A program made the translations under genes and the position numbers. Below the pieces are notes generated by a model that made no database searches, was not told the origin of the DNA, and worked only from the letters and a program-made list of their open reading frames with translations. From Drosophila persimilis (Eukaryota > Arthropoda > Insecta > Diptera > Drosophilidae), in NCBI RefSeq assembly GCF_003286085.1, contig NW_020825289.1, positions 11,284,001 through 11,348,000 on the forward strand: 64,000 bases of DNA. Direction: 5' to 3'. This document shows, piece after piece, positions 13,259 through 24,300 of the stretch. Each line of letters starts with the position of its first letter. Position 1 is the stretch's first letter.

Positions 13259-15925
13259 AGTCTTCGTCGTCAGTGTGAGAAAGTGTTGAACTGGTCAGAG
13301 AAAGATACACACCACACTAGCATAGAGAGAGGAAAAGAGAGACAGAGCCTGCCTTGCGTTCGGTTTTGTTTGCCTTTCGGTGCGCGGAGCGGCAAATGTA
13401 CAAAAGGTAACACAGAAATATAGTTACACTACGATTTAGCGGCAGTTCAATCGATGAACAAATAAACTTTCTGTCTCTACCTCCGAAGGTTTCGAGTTTT
13501 CTGTGTGTCCTCCCAATTCTCGTCTATCTGCTAATTGTGTTTTGTGTGACTGGGTCGAATGCGTGCACTTTGTTTTAAGTGGTTCCAAGGTTGAACGGTA
13601 TGAAAATATGAAAATTGTGCGTTCAATGCAATGTTCCATGGAGAAGCATATAAGGCAGCAATGATTATCTAAGAACCAGCTTAACTATCAAAATCATGAT
13701 ATTCTGTAGCGCTGTAAGACTTTTATATCCTAAGGACCTTGTATGGATTCTCTTTGTTCCGCTTTGAGATGAGGAGAAGAACTTTCTCGACTCTTCGTTA
13801 TGCAAGCTGTTTTCAATCCAATTCGGCGATGCGCAAAAATCAGAGGCCAAAGAGCGGAATGGCAACCGGGTTGCACTTAAAATATCAACCGCAAAGTGTC
13901 AAAGAGTTGGACACTTGAAACGAAGCACTTCTTCACCCACATGAGACCCCTTTCGGTCTGCGGGCAGAGCGGCATTAACTTTTCGCTTTTCCTAAGGAAT
14001 TTCACCCGAGCGATGGCTTAGCGCGGATGCGTAGGGTGGGGACTGGGGAAGACATGCGATAATTAATTGCTTCATTACCGCAGCCACTGAAAGTAATGCA
14101 AAAGAACCACAAGAGGCAGCAGCGGCAGCAGCAGCACAAATGGGGGCAAGTTTGGAGCAAGACAGAGGGAGAGAGCAGTCCGATTTGATGGACGGCCATA
14201 CACCGGGAGTTTGACAGGGCAGCTAATTGAATTGTCTTCCCGCAACGGCAGCCGAAGCGATTCTAAGATGTGTAGCTATCAAAAAATAAAATAAAATTCA
14301 ACCACAGAACCGAAAGAAAGCCAGCCGCAAGAAAAGAAATATTAACTCGGTCGCAGCCATTTTCAAAATGAATGGCAGCCACCGCCACCGCAGAGGGGCA
14401 GATGGGCAAAGCGGGTGAACGAAATAGTTTTGAAAATGTTTTCAAATTATTTTAATGCCCCACCGATGATGATGAACTAAATGTTTGCCGACTGCCGCCG
14501 CGTTGGCATAACAAAGCCCCGTTCCCGCTCCCTTGCCATCCCAATCCCACCCACTAATAGTGTCAAAAGTTTAATGATGAGCCACCGGCTGTCAGTTTTT
14601 GGGGCCGCTTACCATTAAGAAGTACAAAAGAGGCTAACGGACGGACTGACGGACGGACTGCCTTCATTCCGCGCGCTGCCAGCCATGTTCGTGTGCGGAG
14701 CAGCTGTCAGTGAAGGAAGTGACAGCCACTGGGCTGCTGTCCGTCTGTCACTTTGCAGATGGCGGCGTAGCGTCCTGCTCCATAGATCGCGGAAAACGGA
14801 AGTGCTTGTGTGGGAAAGGGAAGGATAGAAATACGGTTAATTAATGTATAGGAAAAACAAATTTAGCAAACCCATAGATTCTATTCTGGGTACCCTGCGT
14901 ACTTCTTAAAACCTATGCACATGGCACAGGACATTTCCTTTAATATTCACATATCCTCGTGATCTATTCCTAAAGATCTCCGCAAGCAAACCTAATCTTG
15001 ATTGAAGAGTGCCATCTGTGGCACAAAAACCGCACATTTGTGGCCCTATCTCGATCCCACCCATGCCTCAATCTCTTCCATTAAATCTGGAGATCTCACA
15101 TTTGCCTATCAAACAGTTGTGCGGTGACCTCAGAACTAACCTCAAGCCTGGGGATAAAAAGAACAGGGTCTTCCGACTGTCTCTTTTACCTCGAGGGAGT
15201 CCCCTGAACACACACAGATAGCCATCGGAAGGATCCTCATGTGGCTGACACCTACAAGGGACCAGCAGCATGCACACAAATCCGCACATGTTGCTGTAAG
15301 ACGAGGTGCTGGAGGAAGAGGATAAAGGATAGGGGGAGGAACTGTTCACGTGCGTGTAAGGAGAGCAGAGATCCGATCCCTATGCATATTCTGGCTACTA
15401 TCGCTCGCCTGTGATCGCGCTGTGGATGTGCCTGGATCCAGATAGCATCAGGTTGGGTTTCTGCCGGTTCACATGTGTGGAAGCGAAGCCCAAATTGCGT
15501 TGTTAAAATGCGTAAGGTGTTGACAATGGGCATATCACAAGCAGCGGCAGCACACATGGTCGGGTTAGCTCTGCCCAGGAGTCTAGTCGCAGGACTTGTT
15601 CTGGATCGTTTACAAAGGCAAACAAAGAGCGCTGTCTTATCGAGGATCGGCTAGGGCTCCGAGATGGCCCTATGAAAGCAGTTGATAAACGCTCGGTCTT
15701 GGTCTCGTTCCCAGTCCCAGGGCCGATCAATGATAGCCAGACCTTCCCAGAGGAAGCAGCTGCTGCAGCTCAGCACCTACTCGGGTTTGCCAAAAATCTG
15801 TCAGCCTTGATCGAGGCGTGAGCTTGGTGCGCATACCCTGTAATTACGGGCCGCGACTTGCGTCCCAGCAGGTGTCAAAATAATTAGGCGCCTACTTAGC
15901 GTTTGCTGCAACGGATGCCAAAGGA

Positions 15926-15959
15926 GAGCTCAGGGCTCAGAGCTCACAGCTCAGAGCTC
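15926..15959. repeat. Three GAGCTC palindromes spaced exactly 14 bp
   Basis: GAGCTC occurs at 15926, 15940 and 15954, within an imperfect repeat of CAG(A/G)GCTCA-type units. Confidence 0.8.
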
Positions 15960-16418
15960 GTAGGTATCCTAAGAAGAGCTTTCAAGTGACCGATGTCCGA
16001 TGTCTGATGTCCGACCAATTACCGATGATTATCGTCAACACCTTGCACTCAGGGTGTCAAAATGTGCGCAGGGCATCATGCAAAATGGCAAAAGGCACTA
16101 AAACCCGAATACCCCGAAACACTAATTACGTGAGTGGCCCCGTCAGTCATTCAGCAAGACAGCCACCAAGTCAAAGTGAACGAAATGCAGTCTGAAATTA
16201 TTTCAGCGAGTGTGAAGTTGATAGTCGGGCACCATCCATTAATCATTTGGTTGTTAACAAGGCACTTGATGGAAGTGACAGACCCTGCCTGGGACGCGGA
16301 CTGGAACTCGGGTCCGCTCTCAATCTGTTTTTGGCTTATCCACCTAATGGTATCTGCTGTTTTGGCAGCCTGGAGTCCTGGTGGATACATTCACTGGAGT
16401 TATGGATATGGGAACTCC

Positions 16419-16424
16419 TTTATT
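16419..16424 (-). promoter_or_regulatory. Polyadenylation signal AATAAA of the Kazal-like gene
   Basis: A canonical AATAAA on the minus strand lies 59 bp downstream of the TAA stop at 16483-16485, a normal distance for a compact fly gene. It supports the exon model independently of protein similarity. Confidence 0.6.
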
Positions 16425-16482
16425 ATAATCTTTCTGCGGTTCAAGAGTAGATCCATCATAGTTTCTTTCCAATTACTTATAT

Positions 16483-16900
16483 TTAGTTTATGTTCGAAAC
16501 TAGTTTCGGGCTTCTTTCAAGGGTTTCGCTGAAACTCCAGTTTGTCATTTGACGAAACCTACAAAGGGGCATTTCGCGAGGAGTGCAAGCTGTCCTCTGA
16601 ACTACCACGAATACTAGAAGACAGAGTCAGTGACTAAACCAAGTTTAAGCCATATTTTTACTCACTTTTTAAGCTATTTGCAGTTTGCTGTCTGTTGAAG
16701 AGATTGCGAATACATTCGTTGGCAAAGGTTACGTAGCATGTTCCATTCTTGCCACACATCGGGCTGTGTCTGCCAGGGCAGACCTCGTGGCCATGTATTG
16801 TTGACCAAAAAAGAAGCACTAAGAAGAGCAGTTTAAAGAAGAGTTTTTCGAAAATTCGAAACTGGCAAATACCATTTAATAGAGCTAAATATAACCTCAT
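16483..16900 (-). CDS. Small secreted Kazal-like protein, three exons
   Basis: Exons read on the minus strand are 16900-16873, 16818-16666 and 16613-16483, joined by GT..AG introns of 54 and 52 bp. The product is 103 residues. Splicing intron 1 creates a compact signal peptide, MRLYLALLNVLLFWSTIHG, followed by mature HEVCPG. The mature part has six cysteines spaced C-x7-C-x5-C-x7-C-x24-C-x7-C. It contains the Kazal-like elements CPGRHSPMCG and FANEC, and ends the domain with IFVVVQRTAC, the usual strand before the last Kazal cysteine, which appears only after intron 2 is removed. Kazal domains typically inhibit serine proteases; in flies many short single-domain members are seminal-fluid or secreted proteins. 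The gap from the second to the fourth cysteine is longer than in classical Kazal domains, and a 34-residue tail with one more cysteine follows, so inhibitory activity is uncertain. ATG at 16900 is preferred because it gives the best signal peptide; in-frame ATGs at 16951 and 16960 lie upstream. No neighbour gene is visible. The gene structure is inferred, not proven. Confidence 0.72.
16614..16665 (-). other. Intron 2 of the Kazal-like gene (52 bp)
   Basis: The donor AAAA|GTGAGT is a near-perfect fly site. The acceptor is GTCTTCTAG|TATTC, with a branch-point-like ACTGAC about 15 bases upstream. Without splicing the frame stops two codons into the intron (TAA at 16658-16660), which removes the last Kazal cysteines. 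Confidence 0.72.
16819..16872 (-). other. Intron 1 of the Kazal-like gene (54 bp)
   Basis: The donor reads AATG|GTATTTG and the acceptor CTGCTCTTCTTAG|TG with a good pyrimidine tract. The length is divisible by three, so the unspliced frame stays open, but retention inserts 18 residues including a lysine into the signal-peptide core. The donor is weaker than consensus. Confidence 0.6.
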
Positions 16901-17294
16901 CTTGACAAAGCTTCTGGATTTTAGATGCGTTAGTTCCACTTGAATTGCCATTCTTTTCATGGATGATGTTTGAAATCGATTTGGACATACTATTTGGAGA
17001 TTACTGTACTGACTACTGTTAGCAATTAGTGCTACTCTTTCCGTATGAGAGTTTGCCTCGTATAAGATATTTTTACACGATAAAAAGCGAATTGATTAAG
17101 GCTCATTTAAGCCACGAATTGAGCCGCAATAAATAACACAATTAACGATAAAAAAAATACCCGATGCGATGCCCAGTAACCTCTTTTTCGAGTTATTCGC
17201 GCTTACTTACCCACTTTCACCGTATCTATGTACGAGTATCTCTTTGTCTCTGCGTCGCGGAGTTTGTGGCCCACTACTACTAACCCAGTGGCTT

Positions 17295-17313
17295 GGCCTG
17301 GCCTGGCCTGGCC
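17295..17313. repeat. (GGCCT)n pentamer repeat
   Basis: Just under four perfect pentamers. Confidence 0.85.
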
Positions 17314-17618
17314 GAGCAGTCTGATTAATGTTTATGGTCACACCTCCATCTCGCTGTTGTGCTCCGAGTGGTGCTGCTCCTGCTGCAAAGGTGCCAAAAT
17401 TTTACACCTGCAGCACACGCAAAATTTCAAGTCAGACCTCGCCGAAAGCAGCAACGGCAACAGCGGCCACAATCTGCCCTGAGATACGAATCCAGAGTCG
17501 GAGTCGCAACAGGAAACCATAAATAAAAATTAGACAACGCGTTATAAGAACTACTGTCAGACAACATATGATTTGGAAACAATTTTCTAACGCCGACTGA
17601 GGATGGGACGCGCTCCTT

Positions 17619-17656
17619 TCCATTCCCATTCCGATTCCGATTCCCATTCCCATTCT
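17619..17656. repeat. (CCCATT/CCGATT)n hexamer repeat
   Basis: Six hexamers with alternating C/G at one position. On the minus strand it creates a false frame of GMGIGIGMGM type. Confidence 0.85.
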
Positions 17657-18692
17657 GAGTCGGTCGCTGCAGGTGCCTTGGCTGCTGATTGGCCTCCATT
17701 TAACGCTGCGTGAGTTGGCTCTCCGTCTGCCCTGGCGCCCTTGGCCAAGGCAGTTTTTCTAGGCGTTAACTGTAGTTCGAGGGGCAGGCGGCAGGGCATG
17801 AAACAAACGCAGCAGGATCTGGCACCTCGGCGGCAGCCAAGCCAGCGGCACCGACGCGCAACTGGATGCGGATGCGTTGCCAAAAGTGTTTTCCTAAATT
17901 ATGGGTTCGCTTTTTGGTTAATTAAAAAGGTTCGGGCGCAGCTGATGATGATGATGCGGATGATGGAGGATATCCTTGACCAGCAACACCTTCGGTTCAC
18001 AGCTCGCTGTGATACGGCGCCGGCGGGCAATTAAAGTCTTGTTATAGCTCGGTAATACACGTTTATGATCCCCCATGGAGGGGGGAAATACTACATATAT
18101 GTATGTATCCAAAATGATAATTTTTATATTATGAAAAGAAAAAGTGAAAGGATTGATTCCTGCGGCTCTGCTAGCCCTATCTGCAATTAGTGATCATCTC
18201 TGGGATTGGCGAATCAGCCCAGCTGCCAGCGGATGATCCTCACAAAGAGATCCGCTCGTAAAGCATCACTTGAACTGATGACAATCAGCGGGCACTTAGA
18301 CTTCGTTCAGATCTTTGCGTAAATTGATATTTTCCACTCTTCAAAGAGAAATCTAGAACGATGAAATCATCGTCTCAAGTCTAACCACGTCAAACGACAA
18401 AATGATGACATAGAGAGGCATTCTTTGGTTTTCAGTTTTCTGTTCTCTTCTCTCGATTCCCATATTCACGATCGTAATCACATCTGGGGCTCCTCCCTAC
18501 CTGTTCCAACAGAGATAACCACAAATTGTTTGCTGGCTCTTGCGAGGCTGTTTTCAATGTTTTCAATATTTTCCCTTGTGCGTTTCCAGATTCTCATCAG
18601 CATGCATCGTTGTCCTTTGGGTTCGTCCGGGGCATTGTCAACGGCTCTTTGTCAACGCAATGTCTGAGAGGGGCTGGCTCACGTACGAGGCC

Positions 18693-18747
18693 GGGAATGG
18701 AACTGGTAATGGAACTGGGAATGGGTCTGGGTCTGGGACCTGGGAGG
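18693..18747. repeat. Imperfect GGAACTGGTAAT / GGGTCT repeat
   Basis: Hexamer-like GGAATG, GAACTG and GGGTCT units in tandem, producing a false Gly-Asn-Gly-Thr frame. Confidence 0.75.
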
Positions 18748-21200
18748 AGTTAGACAAACCGCCGTGGCAGTTACCCAGAGATTGCCTATGTCTTTGTTCT
18801 AGCAGATATCGATCATTAGATAGTTGCCTCCTCCATTGTTCCATGCGCCTCTGCCCCCGCCTCTGCCCCGTCCCTGTTTGTTTTCTTCCCTCACTGCCAC
18901 ACACATTTGGACATGTCCCGACTCTACGTGTGTCCTATGTCATCAATTATTATGTAAGTCTTATGTGTTTGCCTCCTCTGCTCGTACCGTCCGCGGCGGA
19001 CAGGTCTTGGGCTAGAGGCACATCGGCATTCGTGGAATCTGTCGCATGCCGCCCCTGCCTCCAGGACCACAAGCATGATTAACTGGAAATATTTTGGGGC
19101 GTGTGTGTTTGGGCCATGCATCTTCTCTCTGTCTGTCTTGCAATGTTTTGATTAGATGTTGATTTGGGGTTCTGTGCAGTTGCCATACCATACATCGGTG
19201 GATCCATATATGTCGTGTGAATATATAGTAAATGCCATGGCAGACTATAGGAAGTTGAATGAGTAAATTGCAACTGGAATTTCATTTTCGAAATCATGAA
19301 ATTAGAACGAAACGGACTGGCAGTCACCTCTTAATGGCCCATTGGCAGTGTGAGAACGGGAGAGGCTCTTTAAAGCCAATCCCGTTTGCATGTAATCGAT
19401 GCAAATTATCAGCTCTTTTGATAAACGTCCCGAGTGCTGCCCCCGACCCAACTGTACTGCTGGAAATTGAAAACTGATACCATTAGTGCGGTCAGCTCAA
19501 ACTCCTCAGAAAGGTATCGTGCAGCATGCAACACGTGCTCGAATGAGTTATGGCCAGCAGAGTTCTTTGCTTTAATATGCAACAGACTCTGCCGCTGCTT
19601 GGGAGGGAGGAAAAGCTCTTTTAACTCTGTCTCCGCTGTCTCTTCTGTCTCTACTCCTCTGTGGCCTCTTGAGACCATCTCCTGGTCATCTTGCACTAAC
19701 GAACAGAATGCTTGCACGCTCTGAATGGCCAGGATGGTCCGGAGGCGAAGCAGTTACGCACCGGCAAATATAAGAGGCAGCGCCGCAGATCTGCGAATGT
19801 CAGCGATGGCCCTCCAACTGCCCATCTCGTCCCTGTCGTCGATAATAAATAAATATGTGTCTATGCTGTGGTATGCCAGCAGGACACTCGGGGAGCCAGC
19901 TCCTTGGACCTGGTTAAATAAACGGAACAACAAAGCAAGGGACCAGGTAAGAAACTATTGCCAGTCCAGCCTGTCTGGGAGGCAAACAAAGGAAACAGAA
20001 TATAAAATAAAACATAGGAAAAAAATAAAATAAGAGGGAACGTTATGGCATCACCGTTTTATGGCTGGGGCCACGGGCACGGAGGTCCGTATAATAAGGA
20101 CATCGGGCCAGAACCCTTGACTTGTCGTTGCCCTGCCCAGCCCTGACTTGCCCGCGTACTAATGATGACACACATTTCATATCTTGATCCCTCTCAAGGA
20201 CTGGGACTCGGACACTGCGCGCTTGTCAAAATAAATTGAAGCACATGCTCGAGCGCTCCACAATACTATTGGCATTGTGATGTGTACTCCAGAATGCCAG
20301 GAGCCGTAGCATGGCCAGGACGAGAGCATGAGCACTCGCACACTCGCACTAGGTAGACACTCCACTGCCCCACAGACACAGAATTGTGGGCGGTGACAAG
20401 GACTATCAGCGGTTTATGATCTCGGCTCTCGAATAATTTGTTGTGGACACTGCGTACTGGATGGTGGACTGCGAGAGTGGGGAACTGGAAGGGGCGTACA
20501 AATTGGCTACCTACGGAGTCCAAGTCCATGGCTTCCCATGGCTCGACTACTGTTTAGTGGCGCAGCTTCTTACAGGTGCTCGAACTACTGTGAGATGATG
20601 CTGCTGTAGCTCTAGCTGCAGCTGCAAGGCTCTGCTGGAATCCGTTTTAATGAACTTGGACGAGGGTTTACTTCGTTTTAGCTGGCTGGAAGGAAGATGA
20701 TTAAATTCGATATTCTCCTCCCCAATTTCATTGTCGTTTCAAGTACTTCCAATTATGTAAACCTCTTCTTGTTAGGTCAGGGCTCAAGAGTTCAGGAAAT
20801 TTGTCATATCCGCAAAGATTGAGAATTGAATTTACTGCCCCCTAGTAAGCGTAATTACTTCATCAGCTTTTTGGGATGATTTCCATGTTTAATATATGAT
20901 TGATGACATGCACAAATTAGTCCGAGATGCAGATACGGATACGCAGATACATGTGGACACTGCCCACAACAACATGTTGATGAATGAATCAACGAATGAA
21001 ATTCTAATTCAGTTTCAAATTCAAAACACAGCTGTTCCAGCAACTGCAATGGGCCAAGTGCAACATTATCCGGCGGCGGGGGCGTTCCAGCAAACAGATA
21101 ATAAATCATAATTCACAGATGAGTTGTTGCATGCGTCAAAACAATACCGAGCCGCGCTTCGACATTTTTGGGCTTATGGAAAGTTCTGATCTATGCGAGT

Positions 21201-21224
21201 AGCAGCAGCAGCAGCAGCAGCAGC
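21201..21224. repeat. (AGC)8 microsatellite
   Basis: Eight perfect triplets outside any credible coding frame. Confidence 0.9.
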
Positions 21225-22140
21225 GGGCAGCGAGCCAGTACAAAATTCTTTTCAAATGTCAAAAATTAAGTTATGACAGATGACCGGCCGCTCGGTTGGA
21301 TCGCTTGGACCTTCCCCCCCTCCCCCACCGTCTCCCTGTCTATGGTCGGCTGTCATCTCATCCGCTGCTTTACAACTTTGGGCGCGTTCATAAATTGTTC
21401 GAAAAGTTTCATTCATTTGGCTCTCATTTAAAGGGCGGTCCCCATATATAAAACGTATCCGAACAAGGGCAGGGGCCGTAGCATGATGGATTAGTTTCAA
21501 AAATGCCCGCCGTTTTTCTACTTAGTTGGATATGTGAACAGTCGGTGGAGTTTGGTGCTTTTGAGTCGTAGCAGGGGGTGGAGGAGCAGGAGGAGTAGGC
21601 TGATGATAATCGCATCGCTTTTGTGAAATTGAGCTGTGAACCTGATTCTTACGTTTCTTTTGTAGAGAATGATGATGGTCTGATATGATGTGGGAATGGC
21701 CTAAATGAAATGGAAAATGTAATTAGGGAACGAATGCTTTTGGTTTTTTTGGGGCCAACGAACGGAGTAAAGATTTGCATAAATTTATGACAATTTTCCC
21801 TTCTGATTGGGGAATACCTGATTCTGATTGGCTTCAAAATAAGACACCCTCTGGCGGATTTTAAAGGAACAGATTGAGTTGAATTTGATTTTCGAATGGT
21901 GTGGTGGGTATGTTTTTCTGATCCGATTTTGTGTGTATTTTTTATTGGACGTTGACATGCAATGACTGCATCTAACAAGAGGCGATGCAATTACTGCACC
22001 GTCAAGTGGCCCGTGTGACACCAGCAGAAGGCTGTTACGCGCGGATCCCAGGCAAAACGCAGCCCTCCTCCCGCCCAACCGACCGAGGGGCGCTGCCGCA
22101 TGACGCGCGGTGCGTAGCCGAACCAAACGCGAGCATGCAA

Positions 22141-23189
22141 GAAAGATAGATATTAGACTAACCTTCGAGGAAAATTAGCACTAAACTTATTAAGAAATTA
22201 AGCATGCAATAAAATACAAAATACAAATACCACTACAATTACTAATTACTAGAAAGGTGTGTAAGGATTAGTAATTTAATAAGAGGAAGAGAATTAGTGG
22301 AGGATATAATATGGTAGAGGGAATTATAATCCGAGCATAAGACCCTAAACGGTTCATGCAAGGAATAATTCGATCTACAAAGTGGAAGGAACAACGGTAT
22401 AAAGTTTCTAGTCAGTCTAATAGGAATCGTGAAGTTTATGCGGCTCAACAGATCAGGGCTGTCTATGTCACCCCTGATCAAGTTGTGCATAAATATCACA
22501 CCAAGCATTTTTCTACGGTTAACTAAGGATGGGAGGTTTACTAATAATAGTCTACTAGAGTAAGATGGGAGTCTTACACCCGCATCCCAGTTAAGGCCCC
22601 GCAGAGCAAAGAGTAAAAAGTTTTTCTGTACTGATTCTATACGGTCCTGGTGTACTTTGTACTGAGGGCACCATACACAGGAGCCGTATTCTAAGATCGG
22701 ACGAACAAGCGAGGTATAGAGAGTCTTTGTTATATAGGGGTCGTCAAATTCCTTTGACCACCTCTTTATAAACCCAAGCACGCCCATGGCCTTATTTACC
22801 ATGGTAGAAATGTGTTCGGAAAACTTTAACTTGGGATCTAACATAACACCCAGATCATCCACCAGGGTAATTCTCTCAAGAGAACCCCCAAATAGGGTGT
22901 AGGGAGCCAACAAAGGGTTAGAACGATGAAATGTCATAACTTTGCATTTCGAGGCATTAAGGTGTAACAAGTTTGCACAACACCATGACTGAAAGCTATT
23001 GAGATCGGATTGCAAGCGAGAATGAAATGAAATGTCCTTGTACTGGACACAGAGTTTAACATCATCCGCATACATAAGTACTCGAGAGTATGTTATTACT
23101 GAAGGCAAGTCATTAATAAAGAGTGTGAAGAGTAAGGGGCCTAGATGGCTGCCCTGTGGTACTCCCGAAGCTAGCTGAATGCGAAACCA
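22141..23189 (-). mobile_element. 5'-truncated LINE (Jockey/CR1-type reverse transcriptase)
   Basis: Read on the minus strand, an open frame runs from 23189 to a stop at 22242-22244. It starts inside reverse transcriptase at LASGVPQGSHLGPLL (from 23174), has the catalytic YADD box at 23061-23072, and continues through the LNASKCKVM, DDLGVMLD and SLVRPILEYGSCVW motifs into the C-terminal thumb and tail. These motifs are typical of the Jockey/CR1 superclade of non-LTR retrotransposons. The endonuclease, ORF1 and first half of the RT are missing, as expected for a 5'-truncated insertion. Just upstream, a stop at 23190-23192 and another frame reading HINGFAFS suggest a frameshift in a short remaining RT segment to about 23230. 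The 3' tail (about 22141-22241) is AT-rich without a clear poly(A), so that end is approximate. The element cannot move by itself. Confidence 0.88.
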
Positions 23190-23192
23190 TTA

Positions 23193-23235
23193 ATGTGATT
23201 ATAGAGTGCATCTAGATGTCCTCCCAGTCGTGATA
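23193..23235 (-). mobile_element. Frameshifted 5' remnant of the same LINE
   Basis: In a frame offset from the main RT frame, the minus strand reads SISRLGGHLDALYNHING and then FAFS, running directly into the SGVPQG motif region. This looks like RT palm sequence out of frame by a small indel. Upstream of it the frames are interrupted and nothing else RT-like is recognised. Confidence 0.4.
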
Positions 23236-24274
23236 TGCTCCAACGTTAGCAAACTTTAATGCCGCATGCCCTGGGCGATGCATTTTATCACTTCTGTCAG
23301 ACCGTATAATTGAACGTAAAATCTCTGAGGCCAGGCGGAACGGAGGAGCGCATGTTCCTGCCACAAATGGTGACAACTATTTGCACAGTTGACTAACTGA
23401 GGCGTGCCCCGTTGTGTTGGCCTAGGCATGCGGCCAGAAAGACACTGAGAGTCAGCGCAGATAGGCCCTGAGGGAATACGGGGTACACATTATCCGCGAG
23501 AGTTTTCTCTCAGTGGAATGCATCAGCAGGCATCTGTGTGCATAAATTAATATGAAAACATTTGCAAAAACAATTAGCACTCAGAAAAACAAAAAAAAAG
23601 GAATGCTAATTAGCCGAACCGAATAATGGACGAGCAAAAGCATTTGTTTCGAATGGAAAATGTTTGGGGTGGCGTCTCCGTGAATTAATAGAAAAGGGCT
23701 GCACAAATTATGGAAAAGCAAAACAAAACAGAGAAACCGTTTATATTTAGGCGCGAATGGGATGAAGCAATTAGACATTATGCTAATTTGAAGGCGGACG
23801 AAATGAACTCCCTGCCCCTGCCCTGCCACTGCCCCACTCTTAGGCATATAGTTTAACTTCCGCCACTGAGCCGCTCACTGCCAAAGTTTAGTTATTATAT
23901 CTTCTTTAGTTGGTTTCCGCTTGAGCCCCAGTTGAAGTCTAAAACAAGATTTATGTTTCGACTTCAATTTTTAATATGTTTTTTATTTTGTTTGCTTCAA
24001 AGACTCTGCTTTTTTGTTTGGTCTTGGTCTTGGTCATATAATTGCTTTCAAAGGGGTTCTTCTTCTGCCTTTTGGGTTCTCGGCCTTTCTGGGCTCCGTT
24101 CCCCCTTTGGTCCGTTCGCTTTGCGGCTGAGGTGTGTCTGCAGTTTTATTTGGAGCACTTCAAAGCGTTCCGCCGTGTCTCTGCTCTCGTCTACCCCATC
24201 TTCCATTGTTCGAAACGATATTTTAGTTATTTTTCCATATTTATTTTCTTTATCTGTGCGCCGCCCTTGGCCCC

Positions 24275-24300
24275 CAACCACCACCACCACCACCAACACC
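24275..24300. repeat. (CCA)n microsatellite
   Basis: Near-perfect CCA run followed by CAACAG-like units. Confidence 0.85.

Larger units (their letters stand above)
4061..16418. other. Non-coding DNA
   Basis: About 12.4 kb in which only the listed repeats and motifs stand out. Open frames are short and without splice or signal support. TGTCAAAA motifs occur at 5340, 9050, 9113, 14571, 15873 and 16055. Confidence 0.6.
16961..22140. other. Non-coding DNA; upstream region of the Kazal-like gene
   Basis: The first 200 bp are AT-rich and contain an initiator-like TCAGT on the minus strand (17008-17012) with no clear TATA box. A promoter there is possible. Further on only simple repeats are seen, and a GC-rich patch at 22030-22130 adjoins the LINE. 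Confidence 0.5.

Noticed and set aside
16658..16960. The Kazal-like gene as a single unspliced 100-codon frame
   Set aside because: It gives an overlong, lysine-interrupted signal region and stops before the last Kazal cysteines. The two-intron model fixes both and adds consensus splice sites.
18540..19082. 180-codon plus-strand frame
   Set aside because: It crosses the GGAACTGG/GGGTCT repeat and shows no motif. The minus-strand frame over the same bases is equally long-lived.
22242..23108. LINE frame taken as a complete 288-residue protein
   Set aside because: Its first codon is TTG inside reverse transcriptase. Upstream codons to 23189 continue the RT motif, so this is a truncated element and not a gene start.
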